A stretch of 64,000 bases of DNA from Chromohalobacter israelensis. GTDB taxonomy: Bacteria; Pseudomonadota; Gammaproteobacteria; Pseudomonadales; Halomonadaceae. Under the pieces are notes generated by a model. The model did not search any database and was not told the origin of the DNA. It saw only the letters and a program-made list of their open reading frames with translations. How positions within the stretch are numbered: the first letter of the stretch is position 1; each line of letters begins with the position of its first letter. The stretch is from NCBI GenBank assembly GCA_000761475.1, contig JQNW01000006.1:1-64000 (forward strand). Direction: 5' to 3'. Positions 34,488 through 44,032 of this stretch are shown here, in pieces. A program made the position numbers and the translations under genes.

Positions 34488-35432
34488 ATGCCCGCCATGC
34501 AGACACTGCGTATCGCTACCCGTCAGAGTCGCCTCGCCCTGTGGCAGGCCGAGCATGTCAAGGCTCGCCTGCTGGCGCTCCATCCCGGGCTCGAGGTCGA
34601 GCTGGTGGCGATGACCACGCGCGGTGACAAGATTCTCGATTCGCCGCTGGCCAAGGTCGGCGGCAAGGGACTGTTCGTCAAGGAGCTCGAGGAGGCACTG
34701 CTCGACGGGCGTGCCGACATCGCCGTGCATTCGATGAAGGACGTGCCGATGCACTTCCCCGAAGGGCTGGGCCTGTCGGTGATTCTGGAGAGCGGCGCCC
34801 CCACGGATGCTTTCGTCTCCAACGATTACGCCTCGCTCGATGCCTTGCCCGAGGGCGTGCGCGTGGGCACCTCGAGCCTGCGCCGGGGGCTTCAGGTCAA
34901 GGAAGCACGCCCCGATCTGGAGGTGCTCAACCTGCGCGGCAACGTCCAGACGCGTCTGGGCAAGCTGGATGGCGGCGAGTTCGAGGCGATCATCCTCGCC
35001 ACCTCGGGGCTCCAGCGGCTCGAGCTCGGTCATCGGATCACCCAGGAACTGCCGCCGGAAGTCAGCCTGCCCGCCTGCGGCCAGGGGGCGCTGGGTATCG
35101 AGTGCCGTCACGACGACGAGTCGCTGCTCGAATTGCTGGCACCGCTCGATCATCCGCAAACGGCCACCCGGGTTCGTGCCGAGCGTGCCATGAACACGCG
35201 GCTGGATGGTGGCTGCCAGGTGCCGATCGGGGGCTATGCCGTCCTCGAGGACGGTGATCGCACCCTGTGGTTGCGGGCACTGGTCGGCGACCCGGACGGC
35301 TCACGCGTCCTGCGCGCCGAAGGTCGCGGTTCGGCCGACGAGCCCGAGGCGCTGGGCGTGCGCATTGCCGAATCGCTGCTCGACCAGGGGGCCGGCGACA
35401 TTCTCGCGCAAGTGTACGACCAGGGCGAATGA
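34488..35432 (+). CDS. hemC: Porphobilinogen deaminase (hydroxymethylbilane synthase)
   Basis: Joins four porphobilinogen units into hydroxymethylbilane in tetrapyrrole synthesis. 314 residues. Motifs are [34 protein letters not shown], and [13 protein letters not shown], whose cysteine carries the dipyrromethane cofactor. GAGAG-type ribosome site upstream. It is divergent from argH, as in enterobacteria and pseudomonads. Its stop overlaps the hemD start (ATGA). Confidence 0.97.
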   Translation: MPAMQTLRIATRQSRLALWQAEHVKARLLALHPGLEVELVAMTTRGDKILDSPLAKVGGKGLFVKELEEALLDGRADIAVHSMKDVPMHFPEGLGLSVILESGAPTDAFVSNDYASLDALPEGVRVGTSSLRRGLQVKEARPDLEVLNLRGNVQTRLGKLDGGEFEAIILATSGLQRLELGHRITQELPPEVSLPACGQGALGIECRHDDESLLELLAPLDHPQTATRVRAERAMNTRLDGGCQVPIGGYAVLEDGDRTLWLRALVGDPDGSRVLRAEGRGSADEPEALGVRIAESLLDQGAGDILAQVYDQGE

Positions 35433-36184
35433 GCACGCCGCCGCGCATCGTGGTGACACGGCCCGGCGAGGGTGGCTGGCGCCTCGTCGATGCCTTGTCG
35501 ACGGCGGGCTTCGAGGCCGTTCATCCGACACTGATGACGCTGCAGCCGCTCGCGGCCGACGAGGTCGAGCGCGGTGCCGTGCTGGATTTCGACCTCTATG
35601 ACGTCGTGGTCGTGACCAGCCCCTTCGCGGCGGAGTGCCTGGACGAGTGGCTCGACCGGTATTGGCCGCAGCTGCCTCAGGGACCACGTTTCTATGCCGT
35701 GGGCGCGAGCACGGCGGCCACGCTGCACCGGACGCTGGGCATCAAGGCGAAAGTGCCCGACCCTGCCAGGGGCACGACCAGCGAGGCGCTGCTGGCGATG
35801 CGTTCGCTGACGCGGCTCGACGGTCAGCGTGCCCTGATCGTCGGGGGAGCGGGCGGACGCCAGGTCATGGCGGAGGCCCTCGAGGCACGTGGTGCCCGCG
35901 TCGCCAAGCTGGCGCTCTATCGGCGCGTTTACGCCGCGCCCGACGAGATGACCGTCGACTGGTTGGCCTCGGGGGCTTTCACGGCCATGATCGTGACCAG
36001 TGGCGAACTGCTCGAGCATCTGGTTAGCTGGTGCGGACAGGCGGCGTTGAACAAACCGCTAATCGTTTCCAGTCAGCGTTTGGCTACACTGGCAGACACG
36101 ATGGGCTTCGCTTCGCCGCACGTCGCGAGTGGCGCGACGCCCGATGCCTTGGTGACCGCCGTACAGGAAGTAGGCGATGCGTGA
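35429..36184 (+). CDS. hemD: Uroporphyrinogen-III synthase
   Basis: Cyclises hydroxymethylbilane to uroporphyrinogen III. 251 residues from the ATG at 35429 ([16 protein letters not shown]). HemD is poorly conserved, but [53 protein letters not shown] and [10 protein letters not shown] mark the two-lobed fold. Overlap with hemC and spacing of 45 bp to hemX indicate one operon. Confidence 0.92.
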   Translation: MSTPPRIVVTRPGEGGWRLVDALSTAGFEAVHPTLMTLQPLAADEVERGAVLDFDLYDVVVVTSPFAAECLDEWLDRYWPQLPQGPRFYAVGASTAATLHRTLGIKAKVPDPARGTTSEALLAMRSLTRLDGQRALIVGGAGGRQVMAEALEARGARVAKLALYRRVYAAPDEMTVDWLASGAFTAMIVTSGELLEHLVSWCGQAALNKPLIVSSQRLATLADTMGFASPHVASGATPDALVTAVQEVGDA

Positions 36185-36229
36185 CACGCCGACGTTGATC
36201 ACGATGAGTTTGAAAAGGGCTAGCGACAT

Positions 36230-37840
36230 ATGAGCAAACGACAGGACCAGGATGACAAGCAAACGCCCGCCGAGGGGGCGACGTCCAGCGATGAGACGTC
36301 CGAGTCGCCGGCCACCCGTGACACGACGTCGGGCAAAGCCGATACGGCGGACCGAGTAGCCGACGCACCGCACGGTGCCTCGGACAAGGCGGCGGAGGAC
36401 GCTGCGTCGTCCAAGGCATCGTCGGGTGACGCGTCGACGGCCTCGACGTCGGGAGATACGGCATCTTCGAGTGACGAGACGCCCGCCTCCAAGACGTCTA
36501 CCTCCTCCCGCTCAGCGTCCCCCCCACAGCGCGATGCCCAGGCCGCGCGTGACACGTCGACCCAGTCGAGCACGCAGGGCAAGACGGCCTCGTCGTCCTC
36601 GAAAAGCGCCACGCGTGCTTCGTCCAAGCGCACAGGCAAGGCTGCCGGAGGGAACTCTTCCGGGGTGGCGTCCACCGCCGGCGCCAGTGCGTCGGGCAAG
36701 ACGAGCGCGAGCAAGGCCGAGGCGGGTCAGGGCACGCCGCCGCCCGGTGGTGAGTCGACGACTCCATCGCGAGGCGGCAATGGCGGTGGACGCGGCTTGG
36801 CGATCCTGGCCCTGGTGATTGCCGTGATCGTGGCCATCGTCGTGGCGCTGGGGCTGGGATATGGCTGGAAGCGCCTGCAGGCACAACAGGCCGAGCTGGC
36901 CAGCGCGGGCGAGGAGAATGCACAGACCATCGCGACGTTGCGCGATCGGCTCGATCAGCGTGAGCAGGCCTTCGCGTCGTTGCGCGACGATTTTGCGTCG
37001 TACCGCCAGGATGTCGACGACAACCTGGACAAGGTGCTGGCCGAGTTGGCCGAGGAGCAGGACGCCGATCCTCGCGAGTGGTTGCATGCCGAGGCCGAAT
37101 ACCTGCTGCGACTGGCCAACCAGCGCCTGCGCCTGGAGCGTGACGTGCAGGGCGCCCAGGCCTTGCTCGAGGCCGCCGACCAGCGGCTTGCCGAGGCGGA
37201 CAACCCGGCCCTGATCCCGGTCCGCCGGGCGATCCAGTCCGAGTTGGCGGCACTGGATTCGGTGCCCCGGGTGGATCAGACGGGGCTGTATCTGGCGCTG
37301 ATGGCACAGCAGGAGCAGTTGGCGACATTGCCGCTCAAGCAGGACGTGGAAGAGATCGCGGCTCAGAACGCCGACGACTCGCCGCTGGAAGGTGGCTGGC
37401 GCGAACAGCTTGCGCGGCTGGGCGGCGAACTCAAGGATCTCGTCGTCGTGCGGCGTCATGACGAGGCGCTGGAAGCCCTGATGACGCCCGAGCAGGAATC
37501 GTATCTGCGTCAGAACGTACGACTGCTGCTCGAGCAGGCGCAACTGGCCCTGCTCAAGACCGAACCCAAGCTCTATCGGGCCAGTCTCGACAAGGCCACG
37601 GCCCTGATCGAGCGCTATTACGATACCGAGCGCGAGGCGGTGACGACCTCCCTCGAGCGTCTCCGGTCGATGCGCGACAAGACGATCCGTCCCGAATTGC
37701 CGGATATCAGCGAGTCTCAGCAGACGCTCAAGGATTTCATCGAGAAGCGCTTCCAGGACAATGGCAGCGACGGCAACGCGACTCGGCAGGGTGCCGGCGA
37801 TGCCACGGCCCCATCGGGCGATGAAGGAGACAGCGCATGA
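36230..37840 (+). CDS. hemX: HemX-like membrane protein with extended low-complexity N terminus
   Basis: 536-residue protein of the HemX family, often mislabelled as uroporphyrinogen methyltransferase though it lacks that enzyme's domain. Residues 1 to about 188 are a disordered Ser/Thr/Ala/Asp-rich cytoplasmic region. Residues about 190-211 are one membrane helix (AILALVIAVIVAIVVALGLG), followed by a coiled coil (KRLQAQQAELASAGEENAQT onward) and a helical periplasmic domain to the end. The role is unknown; it is consistently linked to hemC, hemD and hemY. E. coli HemX is shorter (about 390 residues), so most of the extra length is in the disordered region. Stop overlaps hemY. Confidence 0.88.
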   Translation: MSKRQDQDDKQTPAEGATSSDETSESPATRDTTSGKADTADRVADAPHGASDKAAEDAASSKASSGDASTASTSGDTASSSDETPASKTSTSSRSASPPQRDAQAARDTSTQSSTQGKTASSSSKSATRASSKRTGKAAGGNSSGVASTAGASASGKTSASKAEAGQGTPPPGGESTTPSRGGNGGGRGLAILALVIAVIVAIVVALGLGYGWKRLQAQQAELASAGEENAQTIATLRDRLDQREQAFASLRDDFASYRQDVDDNLDKVLAELAEEQDADPREWLHAEAEYLLRLANQRLRLERDVQGAQALLEAADQRLAEADNPALIPVRRAIQSELAALDSVPRVDQTGLYLALMAQQEQLATLPLKQDVEEIAAQNADDSPLEGGWREQLARLGGELKDLVVVRRHDEALEALMTPEQESYLRQNVRLLLEQAQLALLKTEPKLYRASLDKATALIERYYDTEREAVTTSLERLRSMRDKTIRPELPDISESQQTLKDFIEKRFQDNGSDGNATRQGAGDATAPSGDEGDSA

Positions 37841-39066
37841 GAAAGCTGATTCTTCTCATCGTCGTGGGACTGGCCGTCGGTGCACTGTTCGGCCAGTTGA
37901 TGCAGTCGATGCCCGGTTACTGGCTGGTGCGGGTGGGCGACACCTCGATCCAGACCTCGTTCTGGCTGGGGCTGGTGATCCTGCTAGCGGTCTTCCTGGT
38001 CCTGCACTTCGCACTACGCCTGCTACGCAGGCTGCGGCGCCCGGTGAGCCGCCTCAAGGTCTGGAACAGCCGTACCCGCAATCGCAATGCCATGAAGCGT
38101 ACCGTGCGCGGTCTGGTCGCCTTGGCCGAGGGGCGCTGGAAGCGGGCCGAGAAGGACCTGGTCAAGGCGGCTGACGATTCCAGTACGCCCTTGGTCAATT
38201 ACCTGTCCGCGGCACTGGCAGCGCATTATCAGGGGCGTTTCGATCACGCCGATACGTTGCTCAAGCGGGCCCACCACAGTACCGAGGGCGCCGATAGCGC
38301 CGTCGGCATGGTGCAGGCGCAGCTGATGCTCGACCGGCAACAGTTCGAGGAGGCGCTGGCGACCTTGACGCGTCTCGAAAAGCAGTTGCCGAATCATCCG
38401 CAGGTGCTCAAGTTGCTGCGTCAGGCCTATCTCAGCGTCAATGACTGGGAAGGACTGCGTCACCTTTTACCCAAGCTCGACAAGCAGCAGTTGATCACCG
38501 AGGAGGAGCGTCAGGAACTGGAGCAGCGTGCCTATCGCGAGCTGATTCTCCAGGCGGTTCAGCGTCAGCCGAATGCCGATGTCAATCGCGTGCGCAACCT
38601 GTGGGCCGATATGCCCGACTACCTGCGCAGCGGTGTCGAGCTGGTGGTGCTGTATACCGAGGCGCTGGTCAAGGGCGGCGAGGAGGCGATCGCCGAACGC
38701 CTGCTGCGCCATTCCCTCAAGGAGCATTGGGATACGCGTCTGGTGCTGCGCTATGGGCTGCTCAACGTGGATGCGGGACGCCAGCTGGCCTATGCCGAGA
38801 AGTGGCTGCAAGAGCGGCCCAACGACCCCGATTTACTGTTGACCCTGGGGCGGCTATCGTTGCGCAACGCCTACTGGGGCAAGGCACAGGAGTATTTCGA
38901 GGCGAGTCAGCGTCAGCGCCCCAGCGGGGTGGTGTGTGCCGAGCTGGCGCGCCTTTACGCCAATCTGGGCGAGCATCAGAAGAGCCAGCTCTTTTATCGC
39001 CAGAGCGTGGAATTGCTCGATCGCTCGCTGCCGGCGTTGCCGCAGCCTAGCGAGCGCACGCGCTAA
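37837..39066 (+). CDS. hemY: HemY-like TPR-containing membrane protein
   Basis: 409-residue inner-membrane protein; E. coli HemY has 398. Two N-terminal membrane helices (LILLIVVGLAVGALFGQLM and TSFWLGLVILLAVFLVLHFAL) are followed by a basic stretch and TPR-like helical repeats up to the C terminus (LVNYLSAALAAHYQGRFDHADTLL and others). The precise role in haem synthesis is not known; it is distinct from the Gram-positive HemY oxidase. Last gene of hemCDXY, followed by a strong terminator. Confidence 0.92.
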   Translation: MRKLILLIVVGLAVGALFGQLMQSMPGYWLVRVGDTSIQTSFWLGLVILLAVFLVLHFALRLLRRLRRPVSRLKVWNSRTRNRNAMKRTVRGLVALAEGRWKRAEKDLVKAADDSSTPLVNYLSAALAAHYQGRFDHADTLLKRAHHSTEGADSAVGMVQAQLMLDRQQFEEALATLTRLEKQLPNHPQVLKLLRQAYLSVNDWEGLRHLLPKLDKQQLITEEERQELEQRAYRELILQAVQRQPNADVNRVRNLWADMPDYLRSGVELVVLYTEALVKGGEEAIAERLLRHSLKEHWDTRLVLRYGLLNVDAGRQLAYAEKWLQERPNDPDLLLTLGRLSLRNAYWGKAQEYFEASQRQRPSGVVCAELARLYANLGEHQKSQLFYRQSVELLDRSLPALPQPSERTR

Positions 39067-39085
39067 ACGCACGTTTTGCTCTCCT

Positions 39086-39109
39086 GGGCGCCCTAGGGCG
39101 CCCTTTTTT
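39086..39109 (+). terminator. Terminator of the hemCDXY operon
   Basis: GGGCGCCC-TA-GGGCGCCC (39086-39103) forms a hairpin followed by six or seven T. It lies 20 bp after the hemY stop. Confidence 0.9.
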
Positions 39110-39211
39110 ATCGTCCGTCGTGAAGGACGTGTCACGGCCCACTGGCGCCTCATCGAGGTGGCGGGTGGGCCGTTAGTGTTTCCGGAGGCTTGTCCAAGCG
39201 GTCAACCTCTG

Positions 39212-39223
39212 GATAACGTTATC
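39212..39223. promoter_or_regulatory. Palindrome GATAACGTTATC, possible operator before the NCS2 permease
   Basis: Perfect 12-bp palindrome 42 bp upstream of the permease start, with another half-site GATAAC at 39235-39240. It overlaps a stretch that could serve as a -10 region (ATAACG), 17 bp after TTGTCC (39190-39195). A repressor site is plausible, but no regulator is identified. Confidence 0.4.
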
Positions 39224-39264
39224 GGTGCCTTCACGATAACAATGACAGACAAAGGAAAATCATC

Positions 39265-40641
39265 ATGGCGCAGACACCCCACCGACGTTCCGCCACGTCA
39301 TCGTCTTCTTCCCAGTCGGCTGCCACGCGAGATGGCGCCCTGGAGCGCTACTTCGGCATTCGCCGCTATGGCTCGAGCCTGCGAACCGAGTTGCTCGCCG
39401 GTCTGGCGACCTTTCTCGCGGCGATGTACATCATCGTGGTCAACCCGACGATCCTCAGCGATGCGGGGATTCCGTTTTCGGCAGGGCTTTCCGCGACGGT
39501 GCTGATCAGTTTCCTGAGCAGCCTGGCGATGGGGCTGTATGCGCGCAACCCCATTCTCGTCGCCCCTGGCATGGGCATGAATGCCCTGTTTGCCTACACC
39601 CTGGTCCAGGGAGCGGGCCTGCCGTGGCAGGTGGCGCTGGGCTGTGTCTTCTGGTCCGGGGTGCTGTTCGCCTTGCTGGCCTTTTTCAATGTGCGCAAGG
39701 CCATCGTCGAGGCGATTCCCGATTCGCTGCGCTATGGGATCACGTGCGGCATCGGGCTGTTCATTACCTTCATCGGTTTCAAGAATGCCGGCTTCGTCGT
39801 CGACGATCCCGCCACGCTGGTATCGCTGGGTACGCTGGACCCGGCCTTGATCACGTTCATCGTCGGCATGTTGCTGACCGCGATCCTGGTCACCTTGGGC
39901 GTCAATGGCGCGCTGGTACTGGGGATCGTCATCACCACGCTGGTGGCGATACCCATGGGGCGTCTCTGGGGGGCGGATGTCGTCGTGGCCTGGAGTGGTC
40001 TCGCCGCGTGGCCGGACTTCAGCGTCATGTGGCAGGTGGATCTCTGGGGCGCGCTCAAGGTGGTCTATTGGCCGTTCATCTTCGTGATGCTGTTCACCAA
40101 CTTCTTCGATGCGCTGTCGTGTTTCCTGGCATTGTCGGAGGCCGCCGATCTCAAGGACGAGAACGGTCAGCCTCGCAACCTCAAGCGCTCGATGACCGTG
40201 GACGCCTTTGCGTCGATGATCGCCGCGCCGTTGGGAACCAGTGCCGCGCAGACCTTCATCGAATCTGGCGTGGGGGTCGCCCAGGGCGGGCGTACCGGGA
40301 TCGTCGGCGTGGTTTGCGGCTTGCTGTTCCTGCCGTTCCTGTTCCTGTCGCCGCTGCTGTCGCTGGTGCCGGCGATCGCAACCGCCCCGGCTCTGGTGAT
40401 GGTGGGCGTGTTCATGCTGGCGCCGGTGGGGCGCATCGAGTGGCAGAAGATGGATCAGGCGTTTCCGGCATTTCTGGCGATCATCGTCATGCCGCTGACG
40501 TATTCGATCACGCTGGGCATCGCCTTCGCCTTTCTGAGCTTCGTGGCGATCAAGCTGTGCACGGGTCGCCTGAGAGAGATCAAGCCGGCCATGTGGGTGA
40601 CGGCAGTGCTCTGCGCGATCATGCTGGTGACGATGCAGTGA
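39265..40641 (+). CDS. NCS2 family purine permease (guanine/hypoxanthine/adenine type)
   Basis: 458-residue inner-membrane transporter of the AzgA-like branch of NCS2, likely a proton-coupled importer of purine bases. After a Ser-rich, hydrophilic N terminus (1-35) there are about 12-14 helices. Characteristic segments are FAAMYIIVVNP-like FLAAMYIIVVNPTILS, LVAPGMGMNALFAYT, TCGIGLFITFIGFKNAG, FFDALSCFLALSEAADL and GTSAAQTFIESGVGVAQGGRTG. Ribosome site AAAGGAAA. Monocistronic, between two terminators. Confidence 0.92.
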   Translation: MAQTPHRRSATSSSSSQSAATRDGALERYFGIRRYGSSLRTELLAGLATFLAAMYIIVVNPTILSDAGIPFSAGLSATVLISFLSSLAMGLYARNPILVAPGMGMNALFAYTLVQGAGLPWQVALGCVFWSGVLFALLAFFNVRKAIVEAIPDSLRYGITCGIGLFITFIGFKNAGFVVDDPATLVSLGTLDPALITFIVGMLLTAILVTLGVNGALVLGIVITTLVAIPMGRLWGADVVVAWSGLAAWPDFSVMWQVDLWGALKVVYWPFIFVMLFTNFFDALSCFLALSEAADLKDENGQPRNLKRSMTVDAFASMIAAPLGTSAAQTFIESGVGVAQGGRTGIVGVVCGLLFLPFLFLSPLLSLVPAIATAPALVMVGVFMLAPVGRIEWQKMDQAFPAFLAIIVMPLTYSITLGIAFAFLSFVAIKLCTGRLREIKPAMWVTAVLCAIMLVTMQ

Positions 40642-40673
40642 GATAGCGTGGCCTGCCTGCTAGACCGTCGACG

Positions 40674-40706
40674 AAAAAAGGGCGCCCCCCCGGGGCGGCC
40701 CTTTTG
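40674..40706. terminator. Bidirectional terminator between the NCS2 permease and the MscS channel
   Basis: A-rich flank (40674-40679), GC stem GGGCGCCCC with GGGGCGGCCC (one bulge), and TTTT on the right. It serves both converging genes. Confidence 0.8.
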
Positions 40707-40727
40707 TATCAGTGGTTGAGGAGAGGG

Positions 40728-43121
40728 TTATCGATCCCCATCTGGGTCGGGATCATTGTCACGGTCTGGCTGAGAATACTTCTGGGTGGTTGCTTCGGAT
40801 GTCTTCGAGGCGTCAGGCGTAATATCCTGAACCTTGGGTTGGCCGGCGGGGCTGCCGTCGATATCGAAAGCTTGCTGCATGATGCGCAGGTTGGCGGGCG
40901 GCGCGTTGCCATCCTTTTCCTGCCCGAAGTAAAGCGTGGTGTGCGGGAACGGAATCTCGATGCCGGCAGCGTCGAAGTACATTTTGACCAAGCGGTTGTA
41001 GGCACGGCCCACGCCCCACTGATCGCCTGGCGTGGTCTTGATGATCACGCGGATGTTGACCGAACTGTCGGCCAGCGCGGTGACGCCGGCCACGCTGAGC
41101 GGCTCGAGCAGCTTGTAGCCATGCTCGCTTTCCTTGAGGGCTTCGAAGGCGGCCTGCAGCTGTTCGATGGCATCGTCGATGTTTTCGCGGTAGGCAATGC
41201 CGTATTCGCCGACGTGATTGCCGAATTCACGCATGTAGTTGGAGACGGTATCCACCGAGGAGAACGGCACGATGTGGTAGGTGCCCGACAGGTCGCGGAT
41301 CCCCACCGAACGAATGCTGATGCGCTCCGCCGTGCCGGTGGTGCCGCCGACGGTGACGACGTCGCCGGTGTTCATGGCATTCTCCAGCTGGATGAAGACC
41401 CCGGTGATGACATCCTGCACCAGTTTCTGCGAACCGAAGCCGATGGCCAGACCCAGCACCCCGGCACCGGCGATCAGCGGGCCGATGTTGATGCCGATCT
41501 CGGCCAGCACGATCATCGCCGTCATGGTGATCAAGGCGATCGCCAGGGCGTTGCGGAACAGCGAGAGCAGCGTCTTGGCGCGTGCCGAGGGTTCGCCCGC
41601 ACCGGTTTCGGCACTCAGGCGGTTTTCGATGAGGCTGGCGAGACCGACCCATACCACGGCGGCAACCAGCAGGATGATGATCACGTTCAGCGTGGTGCCG
41701 ACGAGATGAGCGCCCGCCTCGGAGGCGTACCAGGCGGCAAGGTCGAATACCTGCCAGGCGTTGAGCACGAACATGGCCACGACGATCAGGATGATCGCGC
41801 GGATGACCTTGAGGGACGTGGGCACGTAGGCATTGAGGCGCTTTTCCAGCAGGGGCAGGCGCCGCTGGATATCGCCGGTCAGATGAATGCGGCGACCGAT
41901 CAACTGGGTCAGCACGCCAGATACCAGCATGCCGATGCCGACGATGACGATGGTCTTGAGCGTGGCCAGCAGCACGTAGGGCAATGCGGTCTCGGGGTGC
42001 AGGACCGTGACGGCGAAGACCACCAGGGCGTAGGCCAGGGCCAGCACATGCCAGACACGGCCCAGCAGCCGCAAGGCGAAGCGCGAGGCGCTCATGTCGG
42101 CCTTCTCGGCGCGCTGCATGAGGGCGTCGCGCAGTGTCGCGCGGTTCTTGAGGATCACCGTGGCGGCATAGATCAATGCCAGCAGCATGATCACCGTGCC
42201 CAGTCCCTGGCCGAGGGCCGTCGAAAGGTTGTAATTGACGATGGGGACGATCACCAGCATGCCGTAACCGATGAAGCCTGCCAGGCGGGCCAGGAAACGG
42301 TTGCAATATTCGGCCTGGGGCGAGGCGATGGGCATCAGGCGCAGGCCGGCATATTGCGACGAGAACAGCATGCGCAGGGCCGCCTTGAACAGTTCGATCA
42401 TCAAGAAGGCGTTGAGGAACAGCGAGAAGCGCGTCTCCATGTTGCCGGCCTCGCCGATGGCGAACGTCGCCAGCAGGTTGCCGGCGACATAGGCCAGCAC
42501 CACCACGGCCACGTCGATCACGGCGGCAAGCACGACCGCGACGATGGTACGCAGTAGTGCACTTTTCTCGGTGTTCTGCGACGACCACTGGCTCAGCTTG
42601 CCGAACAGGGGCGAGGCGAGCTTGCGCAGCACGAACAGGGCCACGAAGGCGCCTGCCACGACGAACAGCAGGTTGAGCGCGGCGATCAAGAAGGCGCCTG
42701 TGTCGAAGCTCGGGCCGCTGGCACGCGCCTCGTCACTGCCGAACAATCCGCCCAGCGCAGCCGCCAGGCTCTTGAATTGTCCGCCCAGATCGCCCGCGAT
42801 GCTGCTGGTGGCCTCGGCGAGGCGGCGGGGGAAGGACACCTGGCTGGCTGTCTGGTCGCTGGGTGCGGCATCGGCGATCTCTTCGCGCGAAGGAGCACCC
42901 TCGACGGCCAAGGCGTTTTCCTGAGCCGCCTGGGCGCGCAGCTGATCGATGATCGTCTGGCGCGTCTGCTCGTTTTCGAGCATGTCGGCCAGCGTCGAAT
43001 AGGCGGGGGCATCGGCGTCAGCGGGGGCGGTGTCCTGCTGAGCCAGCGCCGGTGCCATCACGAAGAGCAGACACAGCAGCAACCAACGGCTGAGCCACGT
43101 ATCGAGGCGTTGAGTCGGCAC
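40728..43121 (-). CDS. Large MscS-family mechanosensitive channel (YbiO-like)
   Basis: 797-residue inner-membrane channel that should open on osmotic downshift. I chose the GTG at 43121 because AGGAGG lies 7 nt upstream (43129-43134) and it gives a clean signal peptide (WLLLCLLFVMAPALAQ); an ATG nearby is out of frame. After a periplasmic region (about 30-150) come roughly ten membrane helices. The MscS core lies at about 530-700, with the pore-lining helix ending GAGVLGLAIGFGSQKLVQDVITG, then the beta domain GDVVTVGGTTGTAERISIRS. The acidic C-terminal tail is variable. YbiO of E. coli has 741 residues and the same plan. Confidence 0.9.
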   Translation of the reverse strand: MPTQRLDTWLSRWLLLCLLFVMAPALAQQDTAPADADAPAYSTLADMLENEQTRQTIIDQLRAQAAQENALAVEGAPSREEIADAAPSDQTASQVSFPRRLAEATSSIAGDLGGQFKSLAAALGGLFGSDEARASGPSFDTGAFLIAALNLLFVVAGAFVALFVLRKLASPLFGKLSQWSSQNTEKSALLRTIVAVVLAAVIDVAVVVLAYVAGNLLATFAIGEAGNMETRFSLFLNAFLMIELFKAALRMLFSSQYAGLRLMPIASPQAEYCNRFLARLAGFIGYGMLVIVPIVNYNLSTALGQGLGTVIMLLALIYAATVILKNRATLRDALMQRAEKADMSASRFALRLLGRVWHVLALAYALVVFAVTVLHPETALPYVLLATLKTIVIVGIGMLVSGVLTQLIGRRIHLTGDIQRRLPLLEKRLNAYVPTSLKVIRAIILIVVAMFVLNAWQVFDLAAWYASEAGAHLVGTTLNVIIILLVAAVVWVGLASLIENRLSAETGAGEPSARAKTLLSLFRNALAIALITMTAMIVLAEIGINIGPLIAGAGVLGLAIGFGSQKLVQDVITGVFIQLENAMNTGDVVTVGGTTGTAERISIRSVGIRDLSGTYHIVPFSSVDTVSNYMREFGNHVGEYGIAYRENIDDAIEQLQAAFEALKESEHGYKLLEPLSVAGVTALADSSVNIRVIIKTTPGDQWGVGRAYNRLVKMYFDAAGIEIPFPHTTLYFGQEKDGNAPPANLRIMQQAFDIDGSPAGQPKVQDITPDASKTSEATTQKYSQPDRDNDPDPDGDR

Positions 43122-43406
43122 GCATTGACCTCCTTGTACGGAAAGTGGCGAAGCCACATCGTTTATGATGAATTTGCCTGGCAATGATAACACTAGGTGG
43201 CTCATCGCCGAGCGTCGAGCAATGAGCGCATGATCGACCGGTCAGCGAATGTCATGGATCGGTCATGGGCCATGATTAACATGAGTATAAAGGTAGGTAT
43301 TTTTTTGTACCACACTTGTACGAGTGCCGGTTGTCTGGCACTTTAGAATCATGTGGTCGATAGCGACCCGGTCCGTAACACCATGTCAAACCAAGGAGGG
43401 TGGCAC

Positions 43407-43622
43407 ATGACGGATGACAAGACCTGCCCGCGCTGTGGGGGGCAAGCCTTCGACATGCCCGAAACGGCACGAGAATGGGACGAGGTGACGTGCATCGATT
43501 GCGGTGAGTTCATCGATACGCGTCTCGGCTTGGCGGAACGCCAAGCCGAGCACTTGACGCCATTGACCGAGGCCTGCCTCAAGACGCGTGCAATGGCAAG
43601 ACACATGGGGATGCGAGCTTGA
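43407..43622 (+). CDS. Small zinc-ribbon protein (first of a pair)
   Basis: 71-residue protein from the ATG at 43407 behind a strong AAGGAGG (43393-43399 region). Cys7-x2-Cys10 (CPRC) and Cys29-x2-Cys32 (CIDC) form a four-cysteine zinc ribbon; the second knuckle is followed by GEFIDTRLGLAERQ. No family name is certain. It is followed after 46 bp by a second four-cysteine protein in the same direction, likely co-transcribed. Possible roles such as RNA/protein binding or redox sensing are guesses. Confidence 0.75.
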   Translation: MTDDKTCPRCGGQAFDMPETAREWDEVTCIDCGEFIDTRLGLAERQAEHLTPLTEACLKTRAMARHMGMRA

Positions 43623-43668
43623 TGCTTCATCGAGCATGCGAAGATCCAATGTCAGGGAGGACATCTGA

Positions 43669-43878
43669 ATGCTGAAAGTGACACTCGATCTGCGTTGCAA
43701 CGTCTGCCATGGGGAGCGTTTCGTCATCCCCACGGGCGACGAGCAGCTCGACGATATCCGTTGCGCGGACTGTCATGCCTTCAAATGCAAGAGCGATGAC
43801 CTGGAGCGCGCGATGTCGGCAATCCACCAGACCACGGCGCCGCGCGGCGCCGTGTCACACGAGAAGCTGGTGGGGTAG
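43669..43878 (+). CDS. Small zinc-ribbon protein (second of a pair)
   Basis: 69-residue protein with GGGAGG upstream. Cys10-x2-Cys13 (CNVC) and Cys32-x2-Cys35 (CADC), plus Cys40, suggest a zinc ribbon of the same type as its neighbour, but sequence outside the cysteines differs. Each repeat is preceded by a beta-strand-like stretch (KVTLDL, FVIPTG). Function unknown. Together with the gene at 43407 it lies between the osmotic channel and the betaine-binding protein. Confidence 0.72.
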   Translation: MLKVTLDLRCNVCHGERFVIPTGDEQLDDIRCADCHAFKCKSDDLERAMSAIHQTTAPRGAVSHEKLVG

Positions 43879-44032
43879 CCGAGTCCGGCCGACGTTCGCA
43901 TGCGATGCCACTCTTCGGCGAGTCCGGGGAGTGGCATCGTTGTCTCCAGCCCTTGCATCACCCGGTCGAAGGTTTGCAACATCTCCTCCTTCTCGGCATG
44001 CTTGAAGCACACTTCCAATAAAGGCATTTCCC

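Noticed and set aside
36220-36714. Antisense frame opposite the hemX N terminus
   Set aside because: It arises from the repetitive Ser/Thr codons of hemX and has no ribosome site or domain.
36230-37840. hemX as uroporphyrinogen-III methyltransferase
   Set aside because: The SAM-dependent methylase domain is absent; only the membrane helix and coiled-coil region of HemX are present.
43322-43345. Sigma-54 promoter at the TGGCAC before the zinc-ribbon genes
   Set aside because: The -12 element TTGC is missing at the required spacing; GTGCC/GGCAC is only a short imperfectly spaced inverted repeat.
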